Below, in pieces: positions 17,660-25,844 of a stretch of DNA of 64,000 nt (its first letter is position 1; each line of letters opens with the position of its first letter). The notes beneath the pieces were generated by a model. That model was not told the origin of the DNA. It made no database searches and saw only the letters and a program-made list of their open reading frames with translations. The DNA is taken from positions 8,234,515-8,298,514 of the forward strand of contig NZ_CP101750.1 of NCBI RefSeq assembly GCF_026810505.1, read 5' to 3'. Position numbers and translations under genes: made by a program. Origin of the DNA: Streptomyces sp. Je 1-369. Its GTDB lineage: Bacteria > Actinomycetota > Actinomycetes > Streptomycetales > Streptomycetaceae.

Positions 17660-18109
17660 ATGCCCACCTCGCCCGCCACGCCGACCGCGCGCCCCTCGGA
17701 AGCCGCCGCCATCGCCGCCGAACTGCGTACCGCGATGGGCAAGCTCACCCGGCGCGTCAAGCACGAGGACAGCATCCCGCTGGGCCAGGTCGCCGTCCTC
17801 GGTGCGCTCGACCGCGACGGCGCCATGACCACCAGCGACCTCGCCGCCGACCAGCGCGTACGCCCCCAGTCGATGGCACGCGCCGTGGGTCTGCTCATGG
17901 AACAGAACCTGATCACGCGCAGGGCGCACCCCACGGACGGCCGCAAGTCACTGGTCGAGCTGTCGGACGAGGGCCGGGCGGCACTCGAAGCGGAGCGCGG
18001 CCGCAGGGTCGGCTGGCTCGCGCAGGCCATCGAGGACGAACTCACGGACGAGGAGCGGGCGTTGCTGGAGCGCAGCGCGGCGCTGCTGGAGCGGCTCGCC
18101 TCGCGCTGA
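17660..18109 (+). CDS. MarR family transcriptional regulator
   Basis: 149 residues with a winged helix: M-T-T-S-D-L-A-A-D-Q-R-V-R-P-Q-S-M-A-R-A-V as the DNA-reading helices and H-P-T-D-G-R-K-S as the wing. Long terminal helices provide dimerisation. MarR proteins usually repress an adjacent divergent gene and release DNA on binding a small phenolic or other ligand. The divergent neighbour is the enolase, and the 13-bp tandem array lies between them. The start ATG is 205 bases from the enolase start. Confidence 0.9.
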   Translation: MPTSPATPTARPSEAAAIAAELRTAMGKLTRRVKHEDSIPLGQVAVLGALDRDGAMTTSDLAADQRVRPQSMARAVGLLMEQNLITRRAHPTDGRKSLVELSDEGRAALEAERGRRVGWLAQAIEDELTDEERALLERSAALLERLASR

Positions 18110-18113
18110 GCAG

Positions 18114-18430
18114 ATGTGCGGCGCCGGATCCCGGCGCTACACCGTCGACAGGGTCGAAACCGACGCGGACTTCGACACGTACCTCGAGGGCCTGCTCCGC
18201 GAACACCTGTCGGGACGACGCGTCGCCTTCCACATCACGGACAAGCGCAGCGGCCGTGCGGCGGGCGGCAGAAGCTTCTGCAACATGGTGGAAACCGCAC
18301 GCCGCCTGGAGATCGGCAGGGCCTGGCTCGGCCGTGAGTTCCGGGGCCCGTCGGCCGCGCCACCTTCTACGCGCACTACCGCGACAAGGAGGACACCGGC
18401 CTGCCGGTGAAGTACAAGCCCGTGTCTTGA
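18114..18430 (+). pseudogene. Small hypothetical protein, probable frameshift
   Basis: The frame opening at ATG 18114, 4 bases after the MarR stop, has protein-like composition through W-L-G-R-E-F-R-G, then turns into Pro/Thr/Arg-rich nonsense. A neighbouring frame starting near 18352 continues plausibly (G-R-A-T-F-Y-A-H-Y-R-D-K-E-D-T-G-L-P-V-K-Y-K-P) to a TGA at 18428-18430. Together they would make about 105 residues. The shift falls in a G/C run (18340-18352), so a sequencing error is as likely as a real mutation. I do not recognise the family. Confidence 0.45.
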
Positions 18431-18477
18431 CCCCGGCCGGGCGGCGACCACCTGGGCCGGGGTCATGACAGTGGCGC

Positions 18478-19587
18478 TCAGCTCTCCTGTGACGTGGCGG
18501 GCGCCTGACCCGCCTTGTCGACCACCGCGACGTCGATCACGGCCTCGGCCGACATGAGCGTTCCGGCCTTGCCGTACGTGGTGTCCCGGAAGAGATAGCT
18601 CCGCGACCCGAGGAACGTCAGGTCCTGCGGATCGAAGACCCATTCTGTGCGGGCGCCGAACGTCTTGTCGTCGCGGGCGATGGCGACGCCGGTCCGTCCG
18701 GTGAGGTCCTTGGCCGATGGCACCTTCGTGACGCCGGGAATCCTGGCCGCGGCCCGGTAGAGGGCAGCGGCGGTGTCGGGCGGTGTCGCTCCGCCGAGGA
18801 GGCTGCCGATGCTGTCGAAGACGGCTTGGTCGCGCTCCGCCTCGTCGGACTTCGGCACCTTGGCGTACAGGTGGTCGAGCAGCTTCTCGGGGTCGGTGGG
18901 CAGGGTGGACAGCCAGTGGTACGTGGGCCTGCCGAGGCCTTCCGGCGTGCCGTGGGTGTCGCCCAGTTGGGCGTTGATGGGCAGGGTCTCGCCCTCGCTG
19001 CGGGTGAGTCCGAGCTTGCGCAACGGGCCCGGCTCCTGGGACACCCAGGACTCCGTGTCCCTGACCGGGCCGACGACCGCCTTGCCGCTGGTGAGGTCGG
19101 CCTCGCGGACCTTGGACCGGGTGTACACGAACTGGTCGTCCTCGACGTGCAGCGCGTCGCCCCGGCCCGCGGCGTCGGAGATCCGGTCGAGGAGCGCCGC
19201 CGCGGGCTGCATGTTCCGTGCGTCGTGCCGACCGGTCGCCGCGCCGGCCGGTGCGTCGTCTCCGGTCGTGAGGGCGACACCCGTGACGAGGATGCCGCCG
19301 AGGGCGAGGGCCGTGACGGGTACGAGGAGGGCGGGGCGCAGCAGGCGGCGGGCGGGGCGGGAGCCGGGGGCGGCCTGGTCGGTTCGGTCGCTCCGGCCGG
19401 TGTGGTCGGTCCGGTCGGTCCGGTCGGCCTTGTCTCGGTCGATGGTGCGCATCAGTCGTTCCTTGTGGTGGAGGTGCTGCTCGTGCGGGAGGCCCCGGTG
19501 GGCCGGGGGCGGCAGCAGTCGGGCGATCGCCTCGATGTCGGCGTCCGAACGCCGGGCCCCGGTCGAGGGGGTGTCCCTGTGGTTCAT
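18478..19587 (-). CDS. CU044_5270 family protein, partner of the upstream ECF sigma
   Basis: 369 residues: a cytoplasmic N-terminal part (about 1-85), one membrane segment (L-L-V-P-V-T-A-L-A-L-G-G-I-L-V-T-G-V-A-L, about 88-108) and a large extracytoplasmic domain. This is the layout of the CU044_5270-type proteins encoded after ECF sigma genes in actinomycetes. They may act as a sensor or anti-sigma-like partner, but this is not proved. The juxtamembrane segment contains short D-R-T-D-R-T-D-type repeats made by a CCGGTC-type DNA repeat (about 19380-19440). Its ATG overlaps the sigma TGA (19584-19587). Confidence 0.8.
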   Translation of the reverse strand: MNHRDTPSTGARRSDADIEAIARLLPPPAHRGLPHEQHLHHKERLMRTIDRDKADRTDRTDHTGRSDRTDQAAPGSRPARRLLRPALLVPVTALALGGILVTGVALTTGDDAPAGAATGRHDARNMQPAAALLDRISDAAGRGDALHVEDDQFVYTRSKVREADLTSGKAVVGPVRDTESWVSQEPGPLRKLGLTRSEGETLPINAQLGDTHGTPEGLGRPTYHWLSTLPTDPEKLLDHLYAKVPKSDEAERDQAVFDSIGSLLGGATPPDTAAALYRAAARIPGVTKVPSAKDLTGRTGVAIARDDKTFGARTEWVFDPQDLTFLGSRSYLFRDTTYGKAGTLMSAEAVIDVAVVDKAGQAPATSQES

Positions 19588-20243
19588 GCCGTTTCCTCCC
19601 GCACGGGCAGGGCCGCGAGCGCGGCTTCACCCGTCATCTCTCCGCGAGCGATGCGCGGTTCCCTGATACTGACCGTTCTTTCGTCCGCGGCCGCCTCGTC
19701 GGCGAACCGGGCGAGCTTCGCCCGCGCCCGGGACAGCCGTGAGCGCACCGTGCCGACGGGGACGCCGAGCGCCTCGGCCGTCTGCTGATAGTCGAGACCC
19801 GACCACACGCACAGCGTCAGGACTTCCCGTTCGTGCCGCTTCAGCCTGCCCAACGCGGCCTGTACGGCGCGCAGTCGGCGCGCGTCGTCGATGCGTCCGG
19901 CGATCTCGGGGGCGAAGTCGGCGACCACGGTCTGCTGTCGCTGGCGGGCCAGGAACGCCAGGCGGCGGCGCAGGCCGCGCCGGGTGTTCTCCGCCCTGTG
20001 CGTGGCGATGCCCAGCAGCCAGGGGCGCAGGGAGCCCTCGTCCGCGTGGAGCCGTTCTCGCCCCCGCCACGCGGCCAGGAATGTCTCCGACATGATGTCC
20101 TCCGCGGACGACCAGTCGCCGGTGAGCCACAGCGCATGCTGGTAGACCTGCCGGGCGTACTGGTCGTACAGCTCGGCGAACGCGTCACGTTCGCCGGCTC
20201 TCACGCGTTCGCGCAGATCGTTTTCTGAGTCCCTCACAGTCAT
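19584..20243 (-). CDS. ECF RNA polymerase sigma factor
   Basis: 219 residues with sigma-70 region 2 (F-A-E-L-Y-D-Q-Y-A-R-Q-V-Y-Q-H-A-L, then A-E-D-I-M-S-E-T-F-L-A-A-W-R) and region 4 (L-K-R-H-E-R-E-V-L-T-L, then D-Y-Q-Q-T-A-E-A-L-G-V-P-V-G-T-V-R-S-R-L-S-R-A-R). It should redirect RNA polymerase to a small regulon. The start at 20243 has GGAGAGGG just upstream; the open frame extends farther but that part matches an XRE remnant, not sigma. Coupled by ATGA to the membrane partner, the usual arrangement for signal-controlled ECF pairs. Confidence 0.92.
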   Translation of the reverse strand: MTVRDSENDLRERVRAGERDAFAELYDQYARQVYQHALWLTGDWSSAEDIMSETFLAAWRGRERLHADEGSLRPWLLGIATHRAENTRRGLRRRLAFLARQRQQTVVADFAPEIAGRIDDARRLRAVQAALGRLKRHEREVLTLCVWSGLDYQQTAEALGVPVGTVRSRLSRARAKLARFADEAAADERTVSIREPRIARGEMTGEAALAALPVREETA

Positions 20244-20342
20244 TCCCTCTCCGCCGCACCGGCGGAGTTCCTGTGACCTGCGCCATACCGCCTTCGCCCG
20301 GCCGTTCTCGAGTACGGCGACGTCGGTGGGGGTGAGGCCGGT
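20244..20342 (-). pseudogene. Remnant of a YozG-like XRE regulator
   Basis: In the same frame as the sigma gene, the upstream codons read T-D-V-A-V-L-E-N-G-R-A-K-A-V-W. This matches N-L-S-V-L-K-N-G-R-A-K-A-V-R in the intact XRE protein at 11429-11674, with weak likeness continuing for another 12 or so residues. Only about 33 codons survive, without the first HTH helices. It seems to be a decayed copy, now forming the leader of the sigma gene. Confidence 0.6.
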
Positions 20343-20401
20343 GCCGATGGTGCGGGTGCGAGGGGCGGGGGCAGTGTGAAGGGGCATGACAGTGTGGGGG
20401 C

Positions 20402-20776
20402 ATGACTGCGATGCTCGCCGCCTACGTCCTCGGTACGCCCGATCCGCCCGCGCTGGCCGATTTCTACCGCGCCCTGCTCGGCTGGGAGGAGGTCGAGCGA
20501 AGCCCGGAGTGGGTCCGTCTGCGACCGCTGGAATCGGAGCGGCCCGGCCTCAGCTTCCAGCTGGAACCCGACCACACGCCCCCTACGTGGCCGCAACGCC
20601 CCGGTACGCAGCAGATGCAGGCACACCTCGACGTACAGGTCGACGACCTGGAGGCGGAGACCGAGCGTGCCTGCGCGCTGGGGGCGACGCCGGAGGAGCA
20701 CCAGCCGCTGAAGGACGTACGGATCCTCCGTGACCCGCACGGACATCTGGTCTGTCTCTTCCTCCCGGGCGCCTGA
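20402..20776 (+). CDS. VOC (glyoxalase/bleomycin-resistance fold) protein
   Basis: 124 residues with one vicinal-oxygen-chelate module pair: V-L-G-T-P-D-P-P-A-L-A-D-F-Y-R-A-L-L-G-W-E at the start and D-P-H-G-H-L-V-C-L-F near the end. The motif H-L-D-V-Q-V-D-D-L-E supplies a typical metal-ligand His. Stand-alone VOC proteins of this size often dimerise and may bind or transform small molecules; the substrate is unknown. It is divergent from the sigma operon. Confidence 0.8.
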   Translation: MTAMLAAYVLGTPDPPALADFYRALLGWEEVERSPEWVRLRPLESERPGLSFQLEPDHTPPTWPQRPGTQQMQAHLDVQVDDLEAETERACALGATPEEHQPLKDVRILRDPHGHLVCLFLPGA

Positions 20777-20823
20777 ACGCGGCCCGGCCCAGGTTGACCT
20801 TGACCCTACGTCAGGGGAGTTGC

Positions 20824-21816
20824 TCAGCCGATCAGCGCCTCGGTGATCTGGCGGTAGGTCTGCGCGGCGACCCTGGGGCTGACGGCGGCGTACGTGGTGT
20901 AGGCGTTCAGGCCGGTGGCCAGCGCCCAGCCGCGGCCGCGGGCCCACGTGGCGTCGTCGACGCCGAGCGCGGTGCGGAAGGCGGCCCGGCTTCTCGCGGA
21001 CATCAGGGTGTAGGCGATGGTCAGGTCGCAGGCCGGGTCGCCGATGCCGAGGCCGCCGAAGTCGATGACCGCGCTCAGGCGGCCGTCGACGGTCAGCAGG
21101 TTGCCGGTGTGGAAGTCGCCGTGGAACCAGACCGGCGGGCGGCCCCATGCGGGTGCGTCGAGCGCCGCGTCCCACAGCTCGGTCATGGCCGCTGCGTCGA
21201 ACACGCCGTCGAGCTCCGCGATGGCGGCCCGTGTCGCGCGGTCCCGTTCGGCCAGCGGTTCACCGGCCAAGTGCTCGGCCCCCAGGCCCCTGTCCGCCAG
21301 GGCCCGGTCGCCCAGCTCCCCGCCGACCAGGCCCCCGTGGGCCAAGTCCCTGTCGGCGCCCGCGATGCCTGCGGCCCCCGCCACCGGAACGTCCTCCGGT
21401 ACGAACGCCTGCAAGGCGGTGAGGAACTGTGCCAGTTGGACGGCGGCCCCGGGCGAGTCGCCCAGGGACTCCGTGGTCGCCACCTCGCCGTCCAGCCAAC
21501 GGGAGACGGCCCACGGCCACGGATAGCCGAAGTCCGGCTCGCCCACCGCGACCGGGACCGGGATCGCCAACGGCAGGTGCGGTGCGAGCCGGGGGAGCCA
21601 GGCGGACTCCTTCGCGGCCTGCCCGATGGCCCCGTCATGGCGGGGCAGCCGGACCGCAAGGTCGTCCCCCAGACGGTAGATCACGTGGTCCGAGCCCGCC
21701 GGTTCGAGCAGTTCGAGAGGCAGTGCGGACCACCGCGGGAACTGCGTGTCGACCAGACGTCTGGCCAGTGTGGCGTCGATCGCAGGGCGGAGGCCCGCGG
21801 TTCGTCCGGTCGTCAA
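20824..21816 (-). CDS. Aminoglycoside phosphotransferase family protein
   Basis: About 330 residues with the APH/choline kinase-like fold: the Brenner motif H-G-D-F-H-T-G-N-L-L, the metal-binding V-I-D-F-G-G-L-G-I-G-D-P-A-C-D, and an N-lobe V-I-Y-R-L-G-D-D-L-A-V-R-L-P. Such enzymes phosphorylate aminoglycosides, macrolides or unrelated small metabolites; resistance is possible but not demonstrated. The TTG start at 21816 is chosen because AGGAG lies six bases upstream; a TTG at 21822 would abut the ribosome site. Residues about 125-165 form an Ala/Gly/Leu/Asp-rich insertion (repeated A-D-R-x-L and G-L-x-G-E-L-like units) between the two lobes, absent from typical members. Confidence 0.85.
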   Translation of the reverse strand: MTTGRTAGLRPAIDATLARRLVDTQFPRWSALPLELLEPAGSDHVIYRLGDDLAVRLPRHDGAIGQAAKESAWLPRLAPHLPLAIPVPVAVGEPDFGYPWPWAVSRWLDGEVATTESLGDSPGAAVQLAQFLTALQAFVPEDVPVAGAAGIAGADRDLAHGGLVGGELGDRALADRGLGAEHLAGEPLAERDRATRAAIAELDGVFDAAAMTELWDAALDAPAWGRPPVWFHGDFHTGNLLTVDGRLSAVIDFGGLGIGDPACDLTIAYTLMSARSRAAFRTALGVDDATWARGRGWALATGLNAYTTYAAVSPRVAAQTYRQITEALIG

Positions 21817-21962
21817 AAACAACTCCTGTGCCGGGCCCGCTCGTCACGGCGGGCAGTCGGAGCCATCCCAGCCCCTCACAGGCACGCCTGTCGATCCGTT
21901 TTCCCTGCTACCGACTGCGCCTTCAGAGACGTGTCGCGGTCCGGACGAGACCGGCGACGGCC

Positions 21963-22505
21963 TCACCACTGGCGGTGCACCGTCGCCTTGCTTCCGGTCA
22001 CCAGGGTGGCCGGGGGCACGTCGTCGGCGACGACCGCGCCCGCGGCGACGACCGCGTCACGGCCGATGCTGACGCCTGGAAGGATCGTCGCACCGGCGCC
22101 GATCCACACGTTCTCCGCCACGTCGATGGGCCCGCCGGTCAGCCGGCTCCGACGCTCCTCGGGGTCGACCGGGTGGCCGACGGTGATGAACGTGACCTTG
22201 GGTGCGATCATCACGCGCTCGGCGATCCGGATACCGGCGTAATCCAGGAACGTGCAGTTCTGGTTGATGAACACGCGCTCGGCGAGGTCCAGGTTGAGGC
22301 CGTGGTCCGTGTAGAAGGGCGGGTAGATCGTGACTTTCGGGGGCAGCGGCTTGCCCAGGATCTGTTCGAACAGGGCTGCCTTGCCCTCCTCGTCCTCGAA
22401 GGGCAGGACGTTCAGGCGGGACGTGAGTTCGGTGGCCCGGAGGACCCGTTCGGACATGGCCTTGAACTCGGGGCTGTGGATGCGCATGAGCCGGTCGCCG
22501 GGCAT
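21963..22505 (-). CDS. Sugar O-acetyltransferase, maltose/galactoside type
   Basis: 180 residues of left-handed beta-helix acetyltransferase: the N-terminal mac domain (F-K-A-M-S-E-R-V-L-R-A-T-E-L-T-S-R-L-N), then hexapeptide repeats containing I-G-A-G-A-T-I-L-P-G-V-S-I-G-R-D-A-V-V-A-A-G-A-V-V. The catalytic-type His is in F-I-T-V-G-H-P-V. It transfers acetyl from acetyl-CoA to sugars, presumably in the cytoplasm as a trimer. The ATG at 22505 follows GAAGGGA. The neighbour upstream is divergent. Confidence 0.88.
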   Translation of the reverse strand: MPGDRLMRIHSPEFKAMSERVLRATELTSRLNVLPFEDEEGKAALFEQILGKPLPPKVTIYPPFYTDHGLNLDLAERVFINQNCTFLDYAGIRIAERVMIAPKVTFITVGHPVDPEERRSRLTGGPIDVAENVWIGAGATILPGVSIGRDAVVAAGAVVADDVPPATLVTGSKATVHRQW

Positions 22506-22620
22506 GGCAGGGTCCCTTCTTCTCGTGTTCCGAGGCCGTCCCATAATCTCTTGCATGAACACTGCAGGGACGGTGGGGACTCCGGGGGCTGCGGGTCGAC
22601 GTCGGATCGGGGAGGCGAGG

Positions 22621-23457
22621 GTGTTCCGTAAGGGCACGCGGTTGCTGGCGGGCACCATGTTCGCGGTCTTCATGATGCTCGTAGGCCCCAGCGCTCCAAG
22701 CGGTGCCCTCTTCGTCAGGTCGCTGCCCGTCGACGCCGTCGGCGAGGTCGTACCGAACCGGGTCATGACGTGGAACATCTGCAATCCCTGCGACGTGAGC
22801 AACATCGACCGTGCGGCGGACATCGCCACGTACGCGCCCCAGGTCATCGGATTGCAGGAAGCGTGCGTGCGGGACGTCGAGAGGATCCGGAACCACCTGC
22901 GGAGCTTCTACGGGCTGGAGTACCGCGTCAAGTACGGGACGGTCCTCCAGGACTGGGGCCGCTGCGGCGGAGTGCCGTGGAATCCGGGAGGCTTCGGGCA
23001 GGCGGTCCTCTCGGCCGCACCCATGAAGGACCCGGTCACCGTGGAGTATCCGGACGGCGGATCCGAGGACCGCGGATACATGGCGGTCACCACTACCGTG
23101 GGCGGCCGGTCCGTCCGGGTCTTCAACACGCACCTCGCCCAGCGGCAGCAGGAATCGGTCCGGGCGGCGCAGGCCGGCGTACTGGCCGCGGCAGTCGCCC
23201 GGCACGACCGCGCGATCGTTCTCGGCGACTTCAACGCGGTGCCGGACGCCCCCGAACTCAGCCGCATCTGGGAGCTGGCCGAGGACACGGACTCCGAGTG
23301 TCACCCCGTGCCCACGGGTCCCTGCGAGCCGACGACCGACTGGCACAGCAAGTTCGACTACGTCTTCCTACGTGGCTTCGCCGCGCGCGAGCACCGCGTA
23401 CAGCCCACGCCGTACTCGGACCACCACATGCTGCACACCGACGTGGAGCCGGAGTAG
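22621..23457 (+). CDS. Secreted endonuclease/exonuclease/phosphatase family protein
   Basis: 278 residues. The start V-F-R-K-G-T-R-L-L-A-G-T-M-F-A-V-F-M-M-L-V-G is an export signal; I chose GTG 22621 because GGGGAGGCGAGG precedes it, over an ATG at 22555 with no ribosome site. The catalytic core is an EEP fold: M-T-W-N-I near the N-terminus, Q-E-A-C with the metal-binding Glu, N-T-H-L, G-D-F-N-A-V-P-D with the Asp/Asn pair, and S-D-H-H at the C-terminus. Candidates are extracellular nuclease or phosphodiesterase; the exact substrate is open. Cys pairs in N-P-C-D and W-G-R-C suggest disulfides. Confidence 0.85.
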   Translation: MFRKGTRLLAGTMFAVFMMLVGPSAPSGALFVRSLPVDAVGEVVPNRVMTWNICNPCDVSNIDRAADIATYAPQVIGLQEACVRDVERIRNHLRSFYGLEYRVKYGTVLQDWGRCGGVPWNPGGFGQAVLSAAPMKDPVTVEYPDGGSEDRGYMAVTTTVGGRSVRVFNTHLAQRQQESVRAAQAGVLAAAVARHDRAIVLGDFNAVPDAPELSRIWELAEDTDSECHPVPTGPCEPTTDWHSKFDYVFLRGFAAREHRVQPTPYSDHHMLHTDVEPE

Positions 23458-23510
23458 GCCGCTCACGGCGACCGCCGACCTCATCCGACCCCAGTCATCC
23501 TCAGTCGACC

Positions 23511-23975
23511 TCAGTCGTCCTCGTCCACATCGTTCTTGGATGCCCGGCGCCCCCTCGTGACCGCGAGGACGCTGCCGGCGACGGCGATCACCGCGATGGC
23601 CAGGGCGATGCTGAACCCGCCCCGCGTGTCCCAGTACACGTCCTCCAGGCTGATCAACAGCGCCGCCTCGTCGACGACGAGGGCGAGGCCGACCCCGTAG
23701 GCAAGCCCCATCCAGGCGCGCGCCCTGGCGGAGCGTTCGGCAAGGCCCGCCGCGCCCACCCCCGCGAGCAGCAGGATTCCCCACACGTAGTGATGGATGT
23801 GCACCCCGCCGGCCTGCATGTCACCGACCCCGGCGGCGTCGATGTGGATGAGCCAGGTGAGCAGCCGCATTCCGCCGAAGGTCAGGGCGAACCCCCACCA
23901 GGCGAGGACGAAACCTCGGCGCTTCGGGGAGATGCCGGGCAGCAGGCGCAGCCAGGGCGAGGGGTGGGACGTCAT
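23511..23975 (-). CDS. Small integral membrane protein
   Basis: 154 residues with four hydrophobic segments: about 22-45, 62-80, 86-105 and 120-140. The motif V-H-I-H-H-Y-V-W-G-I-L-L follows the first loop and V-V-D-E-A-A-L-L lies in the third; the paired His and acidic residue could bind metal or carry protons. The C-terminus is charged (K-N-D-V-D-E-D-D). I do not recognise a characterised family. Its ATG overlaps the stop of the upstream hydrolase (23972-23975), so the pair is one unit. Confidence 0.75.
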   Translation of the reverse strand: MTSHPSPWLRLLPGISPKRRGFVLAWWGFALTFGGMRLLTWLIHIDAAGVGDMQAGGVHIHHYVWGILLLAGVGAAGLAERSARARAWMGLAYGVGLALVVDEAALLISLEDVYWDTRGGFSIALAIAVIAVAGSVLAVTRGRRASKNDVDEDD

Positions 23976-24730
23976 CCGGGCTCTCCCGCCATGAAGTTCT
24001 CGATCAGCGCGGCGAGGGCATCCGGCGCGCCGAAGTGGGCCGCGTGGGCGGCGTCCGGGAGATCCCGCGCGTACCCGTCGGCGACGAGATCCGCCACGCG
24101 TCGCGTCCACGCGTCGGAGGCGATGGTGTCACCCGCTCCACGTACGACGAGGGTGGGCGCGCGGACCCGGGACAGGTTCGCCTCGAATGCGGCGGCCGCG
24201 TCCCGCAGCGAGTGGCGGAAGGAGGCAGCGCAGCGCAGGGGGCCGGTGACCAGGTAGTCGAACCCGGCCAGCGCGAGCAGGCTCAGGGGCTCCCTGGGGG
24301 CGTCGGCGACGAGCCGCCCGAACTGACGCAGCCCGGAGAGGCCGGGGTCGAGCGCGGGGCCGACCAGCACCAGGTGGCTCACCAGGTGGGGGTGGCGGGC
24401 GGCCAGGGCCGCGACCACCTGGCAGCCGACCGAGTTGGCCACCAGGACAGTGGGCCCCGTCGAGAACGCACGGCCCAGGCCGCGCGCCAGGCCGTGCGCC
24501 AGGGCATCCGCGAGCTGTCCGACATCGGGCGCACGGCGTACGGCGGACCGAGAGCGCCCGTTGCCCGGCAGATCCGGCACGAGAACGCTCGTGCCGCCCG
24601 CGGCCAACCGACGCGCGAGCGGCACGAAGTAGCGGCCCGAGAGCCCGAGTCCGTGGACGAGCACGAAGGACGGGCGGGCCTCGCGCGGTGGAGGCCCGTA
24701 CCTGCGGGCGAAGAAGCGGACATCAGTCAT
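23972..24730 (-). CDS. Alpha/beta-fold hydrolase
   Basis: 252 residues with V-L-V-H-G-L-G-L-S-G-R-Y-F as the oxyanion segment, nucleophile elbow A-N-S-V-G-C-Q-V, acid Asp in R-G-A-G-D-T-I, and catalytic His in D-A-A-H-A-A-H-F. The elbow has Asn where the usual motif G-x-S-x-G has Gly. A carboxylesterase, lipase or C-C hydrolase is possible; the substrate is unknown. It is translationally coupled to the small membrane protein downstream. Confidence 0.83.
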   Translation of the reverse strand: MTDVRFFARRYGPPPREARPSFVLVHGLGLSGRYFVPLARRLAAGGTSVLVPDLPGNGRSRSAVRRAPDVGQLADALAHGLARGLGRAFSTGPTVLVANSVGCQVVAALAARHPHLVSHLVLVGPALDPGLSGLRQFGRLVADAPREPLSLLALAGFDYLVTGPLRCAASFRHSLRDAAAAFEANLSRVRAPTLVVRGAGDTIASDAWTRRVADLVADGYARDLPDAAHAAHFGAPDALAALIENFMAGEPG

Positions 24731-24811
24731 GTGATCCACGTGCCCACGATCGCTTCTCGTACCGCCCAAAAGGTATGACACGCCTGAAACGCATAAAGCG
24801 GCGGCGAGCCG

Positions 24812-24865
24812 ACGCGCGTCTCAAGGGTTGCGGGTGTCTCAGGCGTTGCGGGTGTCTCAGGCGTT
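24812..24865 (-). repeat. Three 18-bp tandem units spanning the NPP1 gene stop
   Basis: On the minus strand AACGCCTGAGACACCCGC occurs at 24865-24848 and again at 24847-24830, with a diverged third unit at 24829-24812. The first copy encodes the final Asn-Ala and stop of the NPP1-like gene, so the stop-codon context has been duplicated downstream. Confidence 0.75.
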
Positions 24866-25666
24866 GACGTCGAACGGCACACCGGCCGGCAGCGCCGCGG
24901 CCAGGTGACCGGGGAAGCTCGCGTCCTTGAGGCCGAAGGTGGCGCTGCCGAAGTCGTGGGCGCTCAGTCGGTCCCGTAGGCCCGCCGGATAGCCGTTCCA
25001 GCCGATGAGCGCGGGGAACTGCCAGTTGCCGCGGTGGTTCTCGGGCGGCTCGTCGCCCGCGGTCGCGGCGCGGAAGCAGTGGGTGCCGATGCCGTCCTTG
25101 TGGTAGACGACCTTCGGGTGGGTGCCGTCCCAGCGGATCTGGTCGCGCGGGTGGATGCGGAACTTGCCGTGGGCGGACGTGGCGACGTACTCGGCTCGCC
25201 CGTCCTTCACCCACACCACGACGTGCTCCCAGTCGTGCCGGTGGCCGCCGAGGCCGCTGCCGGCCACGGCCTGGTCCTTCTCGAAGTAGAGGCCGTACAT
25301 GACGGCGCACCAGCCGTTGTCGCACTTGGTGCGGGAGTATCCGTTGGTGTTGGCGAGGTCGCTCGCGTCGCGGCACTGCCCGTTGACGGCGCCGCTCGGC
25401 TTGAGTCCGCCGTTCACCGTTCCGTCGGGGCCGATGGCGGGCGTCGGGTAGCAGCCGTCGCCGTCGTAGTCGTAGGCGGGCTGGAACGTCTGCTCGGTGC
25501 CGTCGGCGTTCGCGGGCAGGGCCTGCGGCGGCGCGGCGACGGCCGATCCCGCGAAGGCCACGACCAGGGTGAGGGCACCGCCGACGGACAGGGACGCACG
25601 GCGGACCACTCTGCGCGACTTCGACTTCGACTTCGGCTCTGGCTCTGGCTTCGACTCCGGCTTCAC
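24857..25666 (-). CDS. NPP1 (necrosis- and ethylene-inducing-like) secreted protein
   Basis: 269 residues. The N-terminus is a Lys/Pro/Ser-rich stretch, twin Arg (R-R-V-V-R-R-A-S) and a hydrophobic segment ending A-V-A-A, an export signal of possible Tat type. The mature domain carries the NLP heptapeptide G-H-R-H-D-W-E followed by H-V-V-V-W-V, the calcium/membrane-binding signature, and two Cys residues spaced as in NLP proteins (C-D-N-G-W-C). NLPs lyse plant membranes by binding sphingolipids; in saprophytic streptomycetes the target is uncertain. GTG 25666 follows GAGGAG. Short codon repeats produce the K-S-K-S-K and P-E-P-E-P segments. Confidence 0.88.
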   Translation of the reverse strand: MKPESKPEPEPKSKSKSRRVVRRASLSVGGALTLVVAFAGSAVAAPPQALPANADGTEQTFQPAYDYDGDGCYPTPAIGPDGTVNGGLKPSGAVNGQCRDASDLANTNGYSRTKCDNGWCAVMYGLYFEKDQAVAGSGLGGHRHDWEHVVVWVKDGRAEYVATSAHGKFRIHPRDQIRWDGTHPKVVYHKDGIGTHCFRAATAGDEPPENHRGNWQFPALIGWNGYPAGLRDRLSAHDFGSATFGLKDASFPGHLAAALPAGVPFDVNA

Positions 25667-25844
25667 AGAATTCTCCTCGGGCACTTCGGGACGGGGATGG
25701 GCAGCTGGGGCAGCCTTGTCATGCCCGCAACATCTCGGAGTCACGCGTACGAGGAGTTACGCGTATGCGTAGGGGAGTTGACGGGCGGGCGTGGTCGTCG
25801 AGAGCCTCACCCGGGGACACTTCGGCGTTTGAGGGGGGAATCAG

